From positions 1 to 64,000 of the forward strand of contig URKQ01000011.1 of NCBI GenBank assembly GCA_900548455.1: 64,000 nucleotides of DNA, in the 5' to 3' direction. The notes under the pieces were generated by a model. It had not been told where the DNA came from. It saw nothing but the letters and a program-made list of their open reading frames with translations, and did not search any database. The number at the start of each line of letters is the position of its first letter. The stretch's first letter is position 1. This document shows positions 28,415 to 36,874 of this stretch, piece by piece. A program made the position numbers and the translations under genes. Origin of the DNA: an uncultured Clostridium sp. GTDB taxonomy: Bacteria; Bacillota; Clostridia; Clostridiales; Clostridiaceae.

Positions 28415-28660
28415 AAAAAAGCGCTACCTCCCAAAGGACGACAGCGCGCGTTACCACCTTTATTTCTTAAAGATATAAATCTAAAAGACTCTCTTAAATA
28501 TTATCGATGAGATATTCACCGGCTTTAATTACTTAAATTTCACTAAAGCAGCTCCGAAGCTACCTTCAAAATATTCCTCATAGAAAATTTTTCAGTCTAC
28601 GAATTTTCCTTCCTAAATGATTTCTATTTTTACTCCTCTTCATCATAGCTTATATATTAA
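28415..28660 (-). ncRNA. T-box leader of valS
   Basis: Between the promoter and valS. On the minus strand the leader begins with a GAAGAGGAGTA element (AGTA box of stem I). It carries the T-box sequence AAAGGTGGTAACGCG (28461-28447) and ends in an intrinsic terminator, arms GCGCT/AGCGC (28447-28421) plus T6 (28420-28415). Uncharged tRNA should pair with UGGU and favour the antiterminator. I could not fix the specifier codon with certainty; GTA in GAAGGTAGC is a candidate. Confidence 0.93.
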
Positions 28661-28674
28661 ATTGTACCAAAATT

Positions 28675-28703
28675 ATTATATTCAATAAAAAAATCTTTGT
28701 CAA
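28675..28703 (-). promoter_or_regulatory. Consensus SigA promoter of the valS T-box unit
   Basis: Minus strand: TTGACA (28703-28698), exactly 17 nt, TATAAT (28680-28675). Both hexamers are perfect matches. Confidence 0.92.
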
Positions 28704-28805
28704 CCAAGATTAATATCTTAATTAATACTTTACTATGTATATTTTCCTATAAAGTGGAAAATATTCAAATAGGTAATTAATTATTAAGATCAGGGGGTAA
28801 TTAAA

Positions 28806-29162
28806 ATGAATTATTTTACAGAAGCTAATGAATTATACAAGTCTAAAGATTATAAAACTGCTATTAATCTATATAAAAAATCTGCTGAGCTAAAAGAGTT
28901 TGAAGCTCCATCATTATATAACTCCGCTGTCTGTTTTATAAAATTAAAAGATTATAATTCAGCGTTGCCTCTTATATATAAAGCTCTTAAACTTAAACAT
29001 GAAAGCAAATACTATTTTAACTTAGCTTTTTGTTATCTTATGCTTGATGATGATAAGAAAGCCTTAAATTATTTTAATACAGCTTGGGCATTAGATAATA
29101 GTGACTTAGAATGTGAAAAAGCAATAAATATTATAATTTCTAAAGTTAAAGATAAAAAATAA
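28806..29162 (+). CDS. Small TPR-repeat protein
   Basis: 118-aa helical protein with about three tetratricopeptide repeats (ANELYKSKDYKTAINLYKKS, ALYN-like SLYNSAVCFIKLKDYNSAL, YFNLAFCYLMLDDDKKALNYF). TPRs bind protein partners; none can be named here. There is no signal or membrane segment. GGGGG lies 8 nt before ATG 28806. It is a single gene, divergent from valS, with its own terminator. Confidence 0.83.
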   Translation: MNYFTEANELYKSKDYKTAINLYKKSAELKEFEAPSLYNSAVCFIKLKDYNSALPLIYKALKLKHESKYYFNLAFCYLMLDDDKKALNYFNTAWALDNSDLECEKAINIIISKVKDKK

Positions 29163-29185
29163 TTTCTAAATATAGATATTTAGTT

Positions 29186-29226
29186 TAAGGGACTATTGCA
29201 CCAATTATTTGATGCAACAGTCCCTT
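29186..29226 (+). terminator. Terminator after TPR gene
   Basis: Arms AAGGGACTATTGCA / (T)GCAACAGTCCCTT with one mismatch, followed by CTTTT. Confidence 0.83.
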
Positions 29227-29277
29227 CTTTTAGTAATACTTAACTCTATCATTTTATTTTACTCCAGAGCTTATTGA

Positions 29278-30465
29278 TTATTGCCATTCACCTGCGATTT
29301 TACTATTTCTATGTTCTCTATTAAAATCATAATTATCATAATAGTTTCCAGCACTATAAAATGTACAGTCAACAGGAACCCATCTTCCTTCACTGTTAAT
29401 ATATACTTCATTCCACGAATGACTTACCCATGTATTTCCATTATAACCTTCACCGACAATTAATCGAACTGGAATATTATTAGCTCTACACATAGCTACG
29501 TATAAGCAAGCATAATCAAAACATACTCCACTCCTAGTTGTGAATGCACTAATAGCTCCTGATGCAATATTTCTAGGAAACTGATTTTGCATAACCTCTA
29601 TAGCTTTTTCATCGTCATATGAAACATTATTTCCTATCCACTTATATATAGCCTTTCCCTTATCATAATTATTACTAAATTCACTTGCAACCTTTATGGC
29701 TGTAGAATTAATTGCCTCACTAGAAGATACTCCTTCATCTAAAGTTACTCCATTATAAAATACAACCCCTTGCACATAATTGTCTTCGCTACTTAAATAG
29801 TTATTGTTTTCATCAACAATTTTAAATGAATCTTCTATTAAGTTTGGAAAGCTTTTAGCAACTTCTGATTCTCTAATAGGTGTAATAACATTATTATTTA
29901 CGTAATTATAGATTTTACTATTTTCTAGTAGTTTAGTTAGATTATCATTTTTTATAAACAATTCACTATAAGATAAAAGTGCTGTTAAAATTAGCACATA
30001 GCAAACTGCCTTTGGAAGTTGAAATATTCCTCCTAAAACGGCTCTAATAGCTCCATTACTTTCCTTCAACTTTGAATCCAATGTATTTGATATAGGACGT
30101 AATATTATTCTATTAAGGAAGGAAATAAGTACTTTAAGCAAATTAAAAATAATTAAAAACACTATTACATGAGTTAATCCTAAAAAAAACTTTGATTTAG
30201 TTATTAGATGATTAATTGGAAATGAAAGTGCTGAAGAAATCATTCCCATAAAACCATACTTATCTTGAATAATTAATTCTTTAACAACACCAAAAGTACT
30301 TAACATAGAACATATTAAAGCAACAGATATCAACATGCTTTTCAAAGTATCCATCATGCTTCTACTTCTAGATTTAAAAACTATTCCGATAAAAATTGGA
30401 TAACAAAATGCAATTATAAATACTAATGAAACTAAATTGATGCCGTTTGCTTTTAAGTATTCCAC
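29278..30465 (-). CDS. Membrane protein with extracellular transglutaminase-like domain
   Basis: 395 aa. About four to five N-terminal membrane segments (for example LVSLVFIIAFCYPIFIGIVF, HVIVFLIIFNLLKVLISFL, PKAVCYVLILTALLSY) precede a transglutaminase/protease-like domain. Its Cys-His-Asp triad is visible as Cys315 (RSGVCFDYA), His349 (VSHSWNEV) and Asp366 (WVPVDCTF). The domain likely faces outside and may process cell-wall or surface proteins; the substrate is unknown. The start is GTG 30465 with GGAGG upstream. It follows recX on the same strand by 31 bp. Confidence 0.85.
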   Translation of the reverse strand: MEYLKANGINLVSLVFIIAFCYPIFIGIVFKSRSRSMMDTLKSMLISVALICSMLSTFGVVKELIIQDKYGFMGMISSALSFPINHLITKSKFFLGLTHVIVFLIIFNLLKVLISFLNRIILRPISNTLDSKLKESNGAIRAVLGGIFQLPKAVCYVLILTALLSYSELFIKNDNLTKLLENSKIYNYVNNNVITPIRESEVAKSFPNLIEDSFKIVDENNNYLSSEDNYVQGVVFYNGVTLDEGVSSSEAINSTAIKVASEFSNNYDKGKAIYKWIGNNVSYDDEKAIEVMQNQFPRNIASGAISAFTTRSGVCFDYACLYVAMCRANNIPVRLIVGEGYNGNTWVSHSWNEVYINSEGRWVPVDCTFYSAGNYYDNYDFNREHRNSKIAGEWQ

Positions 30466-30496
30466 AAAATATCCTCCATTTCTACTTATCTACTAA

Positions 30497-31348
30497 TTAA
30501 TTCTCAATAATTATATTCATTACACTCTTTATTTCATCATAATTATATCCTTTACGAAGTAAAAAATCCTGTAACTTCTTTCTTATTTTTAACCTGTCAG
30601 ATTCAGATGTTTTAAGTCTATCATATCTCTTTTGAGCAAGTTCAAATAATTGATTACTCTTTTCTTCTAATAAATTATCTATCTCTATCTCACCTACAAC
30701 TTTAAAACTATCTATTAGCTCCTGCAAATTAATTTTTCTTATAATAGAACTTACTGTTTCAAAATCATATCCCTTTGAAAGTAAATAAGAGTTCAATTTA
30801 GCTTTAACTTTTATCTTATCATTTTCTTTTTTACATAGTATTAAAGCTCGCTTTTCTGCTAATTTCAATGCAACGGATTCTTCCTGTTCCCTTGAAATGT
30901 TGCAAAGCACATTCTCAATTATTTCTTCTGATACACCTTTTTGCATAAGTTTAAATTTAATGTTGCCTCGTCCTTGACTATTAATATATTGTTTCGCAAA
31001 GGCATTAGCATAATAATTATCATCCAAAAATTTATATTCTTTTAGAAAAGAAATAACTTTATCTATTACCTTATCATTATACTCTTTTTTTACAAGATAT
31101 TCCTTAACTTGAAACTCAGTTTTCAAGGAGCTTTCAACATATTTAAGCCCTAAATTCTTAGCGGTTATATAATTATCTTCCTCTACAATCTCAGATAACT
31201 CTTCTTCATCAACTTCTTTTCCTTTTGATAAATTATGATAATATATAAGTTCACTACTACATCCAAAAGCAAATTCTTCATTTATAAATATGCTTACTCT
31301 ATCTGTTTTTTTCTTTTGAGCTTCAATTTTAGTTATAATCTTTTTCAT
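30497..31348 (-). CDS. recX: Regulatory protein RecX, extended form
   Basis: Modulator of RecA filaments, built of three-helix modules. The N-terminus (ITKIEAQKKKTDRVSIFINEEF) and the YITAKNLGLKYVESSLKTEFQVKEYLVKK and FLDDNYYANAFAKQYINSQGRG motifs are the RecX core. At 283 aa it is longer than the usual 150-220. Two similar tail modules are visible: ALILCKKENDKIKVKAKLNSYLLSKGYDFE and DRLKTSESDRLKIRKKLQDFLLRKGYNYDE in shortened form, pointing to an internal duplication. The ribosome site GTGGTGAA precedes ATG 31348. Confidence 0.9.
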   Translation of the reverse strand: MKKIITKIEAQKKKTDRVSIFINEEFAFGCSSELIYYHNLSKGKEVDEEELSEIVEEDNYITAKNLGLKYVESSLKTEFQVKEYLVKKEYNDKVIDKVISFLKEYKFLDDNYYANAFAKQYINSQGRGNIKFKLMQKGVSEEIIENVLCNISREQEESVALKLAEKRALILCKKENDKIKVKAKLNSYLLSKGYDFETVSSIIRKINLQELIDSFKVVGEIEIDNLLEEKSNQLFELAQKRYDRLKTSESDRLKIRKKLQDFLLRKGYNYDEIKSVMNIIIEN

Positions 31349-31388
31349 TATAATTCACCACTCTTTTAATTACTATATAAGCCTTTCT

Positions 31389-32669
31389 TTAATGCAACAC
31401 TCTTTCATCATCCCCAGTATATTTGTCTTTATGGCACAAAAGAACGTGAATTGTTGGATTTACAAGAACTTTTCTAGCTACATCATATAAGTCTTTAGCT
31501 TCTATTTCATTAAGTTTTCTCATATCTTCATTAAACTGATAGATATTTTCTCCATCCATTGCCTGATGAACAACATAGCTTCCTAAATCAGAGGAATCCT
31601 CTAAAGTAGATGCCACAGCTGTTTTAAATACCTTTTTCATTAAACTAATAGTGCCTTCATCAAATACAATTATTTCCTCTTTAACATTTTCTATACACTT
31701 ATCTATAGTTTCTATAGTTCCCTCCACTTCATCTGGAGAAACTGCTGAATAAATATAAAGTGTTTTTAAATTATTAGTTAAGTCAAGGGTTGTATACACA
31801 TCATAGGCTAATCCTTGATTTTCCCTTAACTCTCTAAATAAAATAGAATTAGAACTCTCTCCAAACTTATGATTTAAAACTCTTAGCGCTAATTCTTCCT
31901 TCTTCGATAAATCTTGAAAACTATATAAATATAACACTGTACTTTGTTCCATATTATCTCTATGGGTAACCTTATGGGCATTCTTATTTTTTTCAAATTT
32001 TAAAATTGCTTCATCAATGGCCTTACTTTTCCAATCTTTAAAATTAGATTCTATCAATTCCCTTACATATTCATGTTCATAGGAAGATACTACAGAAATA
32101 ATTGTATTATTAGGTACATAATATCTGTTGTAATAAGAAAACAAGTCATCTCTAGACAAAGTTTTGACAATACTTTCCTTTCCTATAACATCAACCTTTA
32201 ATGGACTTTGATTAAAAGCAAAATTATTTATCATAGTAAAAGATAAATCTTCCACGTCATCTTTTCCACTTCTAATTTCAGCTAAAATAACTCCTCTTTC
32301 CTTTTCCATATCCTCTTCATTAAAAGATGGATTTTTTATAAAATCACTTAAAAGTTCAATAGCCATAGGTAATTCTTCATTTAAAGTTGTTGTATTAAAC
32401 ACTGTAGAAGTATAATCAGTATATGCATTATACTCTCCACCTAAGTTTTCTAAATCGCTATTTAATTTTTCATTATCCCTGGTTCTAGTTCCTTTAAATA
32501 ACATGTGCTCTATAAAGTGAGAAATGCCTCTTTCTTCTTTCTTCTCATATATAGCCCCAACTTTCACACCTATATTTAAAGCTGCCAGTTGTGTCTCTTT
32601 CTTTATTGTAATTAACCTAATACCGTTATCTAAAACTGTATCAACTGTATCAAATAAATATCTTTTCAT
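31389..32669 (-). CDS. M16-family zinc metallopeptidase
   Basis: Pitrilysin/insulinase-type peptidase, 426 aa. The inverted zinc motif HFIEH (His51, Glu54, His55) is followed by a distal Glu in EKERGVILAEIRSG. The C-terminal M16 half has the family's NHKFGESSNSILFRELRENQGLAYDV region. It resembles the processing peptidases (YmxG/YlyA type) of Firmicutes; its target is unknown. AAGGAG precedes ATG 32669. It lies upstream of recX on the same strand. Confidence 0.92.
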   Translation of the reverse strand: MKRYLFDTVDTVLDNGIRLITIKKETQLAALNIGVKVGAIYEKKEERGISHFIEHMLFKGTRTRDNEKLNSDLENLGGEYNAYTDYTSTVFNTTTLNEELPMAIELLSDFIKNPSFNEEDMEKERGVILAEIRSGKDDVEDLSFTMINNFAFNQSPLKVDVIGKESIVKTLSRDDLFSYYNRYYVPNNTIISVVSSYEHEYVRELIESNFKDWKSKAIDEAILKFEKNKNAHKVTHRDNMEQSTVLYLYSFQDLSKKEELALRVLNHKFGESSNSILFRELRENQGLAYDVYTTLDLTNNLKTLYIYSAVSPDEVEGTIETIDKCIENVKEEIIVFDEGTISLMKKVFKTAVASTLEDSSDLGSYVVHQAMDGENIYQFNEDMRKLNEIEAKDLYDVARKVLVNPTIHVLLCHKDKYTGDDERVLH

Positions 32670-32937
32670 ATATTCTCCTTATTCCAATTTTTACACAATT
32701 TTCAATTCTATATTTATAGAATAATATTAAACTATATAAGATTACAATTAATAAAATAAAATCATCTACACATACTATAATAAATGATTTTAACTGATTA
32801 TAATAGAGTAGATTTTTACCACATATAAAAGCATGTAATCCTTGTTCAAATAGAAAATTAAAGTTATTCATTGCTATTTATATGTATACTGTGGTACTAT
32901 TAGATGTATTTAAAGAATATAGAGAAGAGGAATATAG

Positions 32938-34506
32938 ATGGAAAAAATTAAATTTGAAGAACTTGGACTTAAGGATTCAATACTAAAGTCTATTCAAGAC
33001 TTAAACTTTGAGCATCCTAGTGATATACAAGAGAAAAGCATCCCTGTAAGTTTAGAAGGTCATGATATAATCGGGCAGGCACAAACTGGGACTGGTAAAA
33101 CTTTAGCCTTTGGAGCTCCAATCCTTAGCAATATGGGACCTAAAGGTGGCCCTATACAAACACTAATATTAGCTCCTACAAGAGAGCTTGCTATTCAAGT
33201 TAGTGAAGAACTAGCAAAGTTATGTAAATATGAAAAATATAAAATACTTGCTATTTACGGTGGTCAATCCTTTGACAGACAATTAAGCGCTCTTAAAAGA
33301 GGTGTAGATATAGTCGTTGGAACACCTGGAAGAATATTAGATCATATAAATAGAAGAACTCTAAAACTACACAATGTAAAATTTCTAGTTTTAGATGAAG
33401 CCGATGAAATGTTAAATATGGGATTCATTGAAGATATTGAAAGTATACTTTCAAACCTAAGCGAAGATAGACAGACACTTTTATTCTCTGCAACAATGCC
33501 AAGACAAATAAAAAATCTTGCTAAAAACTACATGAAACCGGACACTCATCACATAGCAATAGCTAAAAAATCATTAACCGTTTCAAAAATTCATCAATCA
33601 TACTTCCTAGTAAACTCATCTAACAAATTTGATTCTCTTTGTAGAATTCTCGATGTAGATAACCCAACTTCAGCTATTTTATTCTGTAAAACTAAAAAGG
33701 GTGTAGATGAATTAGTAGATGCTCTTCATGGCAAAGGATATAGCGTTGAAGGTATGCATGGTGATATGAAACAAAGTCAAAGAATGAACACATTAGCTAA
33801 ATTTAAAAGCGGTCAACTTCATTTCCTAGTAGCTACAGATGTTGCAGCTCGTGGTATTGACGTTGAAGATGTTACTCATGTAATAAATTATGATTTACCT
33901 CAAGATATTGAATCATATGTTCATAGAATAGGTAGAACTGGAAGAGCTAACAAAGAAGGAATTGCTTATAACTTCGCTTCTAGAAAAGAAGTATCATTTA
34001 TAAGACAAATAGAAAACCATACAAAAGGCAAAATTGCAAAGAAAGAAATACCTACTTTAGCAGATATATTCTCTGCTAAATCTGGAAGCTTACTTGAAAA
34101 CATCTCAGATGTTCTTAAAGAAGATGCATATTCTACATTTATGCCAATGGCAAAAGAACTTATAAATGAATATGGTGCTGAAGATGTAGCTGCTTCTTTA
34201 TTAAAATTAATGTTTGATAAAGAATTAAACTGCAACTATACAGAAGATCCTGTTGAAATAGAAGAAAGTACTAGATTATTCTTATCTATAGGTAAACTTG
34301 ATAAAGCTAGAGCTAAAGATATCATAGAATTCTTAGATAACACTGCTGGCGTTAAAGGAAAAGATATTGGAAGAATCGATATACTAGACAAATTCTCATT
34401 TGTTGATGTACCACCAGCTTTAGTTGATACTATATTAAATAATTCTAAAGGTCAAAAATTCGGTAAAAGAAAAGTTAATATAGAAATATCTAAAAAAAGA
34501 AGATAG
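32938..34506 (+). CDS. DEAD-box RNA helicase with DbpA-type RNA-binding tail
   Basis: ATP-dependent RNA helicase, 522 aa. Motifs in order: Q motif (DIQEKSIPVSLEG), I (AQTGTGKT, 48-55), Ia (PTRELAIQ), Ib (GTPGR), II (DEAD), III (SAT), then V (ATDVAARGID) and VI (HRIGRTGR). The C-terminal 75 residues (TRLFLSIGKLDKARAKDI, ending in VNIEISKKRR) match the DbpA RNA-binding RRM-like domain, as in CsdA/DeaD and CshA. A role in cold growth, ribosome assembly or RNA decay is inferred from the family. AGAGAAGAGG lies ahead of the ATG. Confidence 0.95.
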   Translation: MEKIKFEELGLKDSILKSIQDLNFEHPSDIQEKSIPVSLEGHDIIGQAQTGTGKTLAFGAPILSNMGPKGGPIQTLILAPTRELAIQVSEELAKLCKYEKYKILAIYGGQSFDRQLSALKRGVDIVVGTPGRILDHINRRTLKLHNVKFLVLDEADEMLNMGFIEDIESILSNLSEDRQTLLFSATMPRQIKNLAKNYMKPDTHHIAIAKKSLTVSKIHQSYFLVNSSNKFDSLCRILDVDNPTSAILFCKTKKGVDELVDALHGKGYSVEGMHGDMKQSQRMNTLAKFKSGQLHFLVATDVAARGIDVEDVTHVINYDLPQDIESYVHRIGRTGRANKEGIAYNFASRKEVSFIRQIENHTKGKIAKKEIPTLADIFSAKSGSLLENISDVLKEDAYSTFMPMAKELINEYGAEDVAASLLKLMFDKELNCNYTEDPVEIEESTRLFLSIGKLDKARAKDIIEFLDNTAGVKGKDIGRIDILDKFSFVDVPPALVDTILNNSKGQKFGKRKVNIEISKKRR

Positions 34507-34511
34507 TTAAC

Positions 34512-34543
34512 AAGACAAGGAGTTATATAATTCCTTGTCTTTT
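34512..34543 (+). terminator. Terminator after DEAD-box helicase gene
   Basis: Arms AAGACAAGGA / TCCTTGTCTT with a 10-nt loop, followed by TT. Confidence 0.82.
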
Positions 34544-34606
34544 ATGTTGTTCGAATTTTTCTTATATGTTAAAATAAGTAAAAAAGCACAACTGGGGGCG
34601 ATTATC

Positions 34607-36151
34607 TTGAATAAAAAATTAATTAAAATCCTTCTTATAATATTTATTTTTCTACTATGTGGCTGTGAATCAAACAATTCATTTGAAGATGCTTGTTTAT
34701 TCAGTGAAGAATTAGGAGCCGTAAAGGTTAATGGAAAGTATGGCTACCTTGATACTTCTGGAAATATGATTATCCCTCCAACTTATGATGAAGCTAATCC
34801 ATTTAATGATAATATAGCAATAATAAAAAAAGATGGTTTATACGGTGCCATCGACAAAGAAAATAACATAATTATTCCAATTGAATATGACGATTTATTA
34901 AATTTCTCATCTCATGATAATCCTGAAGACAGTTCGTATTTTGAAAAATTTTTCTTTTGTCCCTATATTTGCGCAAAAAAGAATGGTAAGTATGGTTGTA
35001 TTAATAAAAATAATGATATTGCAGTAGACTTTACTTACGATAACCCAATGGAAATAAACTATTCAAATAATAATACCATTGCAATTATTATTGATAATGA
35101 CAATAAACAAGGCATAATAGACCTTAATAGTGATTTTATAGTTGAACCAAAATACTCTAACGTACTTGGAAATAATAATCAAAACTCTAATATACTAGTA
35201 ACAGAAAGCACTGATGGTAACCTATGTAAATTTGGATTCATTAATCTAGATACTAGAAAGGTTATTGATTCTCAATATGATTCTCCTCCTTTCTTTAATG
35301 ATAATATTGCTGCAGTATGTGTTAAACGCAAATATGGCTTCATCAATAGTGATGGTGACTATATCATTGATCCATCTTATCTAGCTGCCAGTAATTTTAG
35401 TGAGGGTTTAGCTGCCGTCCAAATGTATAGCGAAACTAGTTTAAAATACGGATATATTAATAAAGAAAATGAACTAGTAATACCTGCTATCTATGATTTT
35501 GCCATGGAATTTTATGAAGGTAATGCTGTAGTCGTCATAGATAATAAAGAATTTGTTATTGATACTAGTGGAAATATACTAGAAACTTCTCCATCTGTAG
35601 TTATGCAACATCAACATGGTGGCGACTCTCCTTATCCAATCATTGAACATCCATTTGATGATACAGGTAATTCAAAGGCTATTATAAAAGATAAAAACGG
35701 AAAAATATTACTAGAGAGTGATTATGATTCCATTACTCCCTTACCTAATAAACAATTTATAGTAGAAAAAAACAATCATTGGGGCTGTATAAATGAACGC
35801 TTTATAGAAAGTATACCTTTAATATATAAAGACTTACGTTTTGTTGATAACACACATTTTATATGTAATAAAGATAACCTATATGGAGTACTAGATAATA
35901 ATAATAAAGAATTAATTCCTTTGGAATATGATGATATTAAAATAGTGTCTGATACTCTTCTTTCAATGCAAAAAAAAGATGATAAGAAAAATGAGAAATA
36001 TTATATTTTAAATCTTAAAACAAATACTATTTTAAATGAAGTATACGATGAAGTTAAAGAAACTTTTTTTTCTTCTTCCTATGTGCCAGTTCGAAAGGAC
36101 AAAAAGTGGTTTTATCTTGATGAAAATGGTGAAAAACTTGTCTCAAAGTAA
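34607..36151 (+). CDS. WG-repeat lipoprotein (copy 1)
   Basis: Surface lipoprotein of about 514 aa. From the TTG start at 34607 (GGGGG 8 nt upstream) the signal LNKKLIKILLIIFIFLLCGC gives a lipobox Cys at residue 20. The body is a string of WG-type beta repeats: NGKYGYLDTSGNMIIPPTYD, DGLYGAIDKENNIIIPIEYDD, KRKYGFINSDGDYIIDPSY. These are the KYG(x)I-(N/D)..G..(I/V)(I/D)P..YD pattern. The function of such proteins is largely unknown (scaffold or binding). A longer frame exists from 34535 but overlaps the terminator. A paralogue lies at 50934. Confidence 0.87.
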   Translation: MNKKLIKILLIIFIFLLCGCESNNSFEDACLFSEELGAVKVNGKYGYLDTSGNMIIPPTYDEANPFNDNIAIIKKDGLYGAIDKENNIIIPIEYDDLLNFSSHDNPEDSSYFEKFFFCPYICAKKNGKYGCINKNNDIAVDFTYDNPMEINYSNNNTIAIIIDNDNKQGIIDLNSDFIVEPKYSNVLGNNNQNSNILVTESTDGNLCKFGFINLDTRKVIDSQYDSPPFFNDNIAAVCVKRKYGFINSDGDYIIDPSYLAASNFSEGLAAVQMYSETSLKYGYINKENELVIPAIYDFAMEFYEGNAVVVIDNKEFVIDTSGNILETSPSVVMQHQHGGDSPYPIIEHPFDDTGNSKAIIKDKNGKILLESDYDSITPLPNKQFIVEKNNHWGCINERFIESIPLIYKDLRFVDNTHFICNKDNLYGVLDNNNKELIPLEYDDIKIVSDTLLSMQKKDDKKNEKYYILNLKTNTILNEVYDEVKETFFSSSYVPVRKDKKWFYLDENGEKLVSK

Positions 36152-36163
36152 ACATAAAGAAAT

Positions 36164-36190
36164 AAAGGAGAGCTATAAAAGCTCTCCTTT
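36164..36190. terminator. Terminator between WG-repeat and ferredoxin-like genes
   Basis: Arms AAAGGAGAGC / GCTCTCCTTT with a 7-nt loop, T-rich on both sides. The right arm lies inside the last codons of the minus-strand ferredoxin-like gene. Confidence 0.85.
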
Positions 36191-36784
36191 TGTACTAATT
36201 ACAACTTCATTATATGGTATACTTAATCCTGAATTTAATAAAGCATTTTGAACGGACTTAACAATTCCTAGACAACAAGGAACTTCCATTCTCACAACAG
36301 TGATACTATTAATGTTATTTTTCTTAAATATCTCAGTTAATTTTTCTTCATAATACTTATTATCATCAAGTTTTGGACATCCAATTAGTGTGATTTTTCC
36401 TTTAATAAATCTTTTATGAAAATCCTTATATGCATAGGCAGTACAATCTGCAGCAATTAACAAATCAGCTCCCTTTAAATAATTTGCTGATGTATTTACT
36501 AATTTTATTTGGATTGGCCATTGACTAAGCTCAGATACAGTGTCAATTTCCTTTTTTCTTATCTGAACTGCATCATCATTATATTCTAAAGCTTCTCTTT
36601 CTATTATCTCTATAGCTCCTGTTGGACAATTAGGTAAGCAATCCCCTAATCCATCACAGTATATATCACTTACTAACTTAGCTCTTCCATCTACAATTTC
36701 AATAGCTCTTTCATGACATGCATCTACGCATATTCCACATCCATTACAAATATCTTCATGAATTTTGATTATCTTTCTCTTCAT
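36173..36784 (-). CDS. 4Fe-4S ferredoxin-domain protein
   Basis: About 203 aa. The N-terminal ferredoxin domain has a first motif CNGCGICVDACHE and a second CDGLGDCLPNCPTGAIE, the variant CDGLGxCLxxCP form. The C-terminal 120 residues contain further Cys (AADCTAYAY, LIGCPKLDD, VPCCLGIVKS), so an additional cofactor or redox role is possible. It is likely a cytosolic electron carrier of anaerobes; its partner is not identifiable. Start at the second Met (MKRKIIKIHEDIC), where AAGGAGGATATG gives a good ribosome site; the Met one codon earlier is an alternative. Confidence 0.85.
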   Translation of the reverse strand: MKRKIIKIHEDICNGCGICVDACHERAIEIVDGRAKLVSDIYCDGLGDCLPNCPTGAIEIIEREALEYNDDAVQIRKKEIDTVSELSQWPIQIKLVNTSANYLKGADLLIAADCTAYAYKDFHKRFIKGKITLIGCPKLDDNKYYEEKLTEIFKKNNINSITVVRMEVPCCLGIVKSVQNALLNSGLSIPYNEVVISTKGELL

Positions 36785-36874
36785 CATATCCTCCTTAATT
36801 AATTTCTACTCATTAATTATATTTTAATTATAAAGAAGGTTACGAAAAAAGTAAGTAACATTTGTTACACGCTC

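Noticed and set aside
32650..32871. 73-codon minus-strand frame upstream of the M16 peptidase
   Set aside because: No ribosome site and overlaps the start of the peptidase gene; low-complexity hydrophobic translation.
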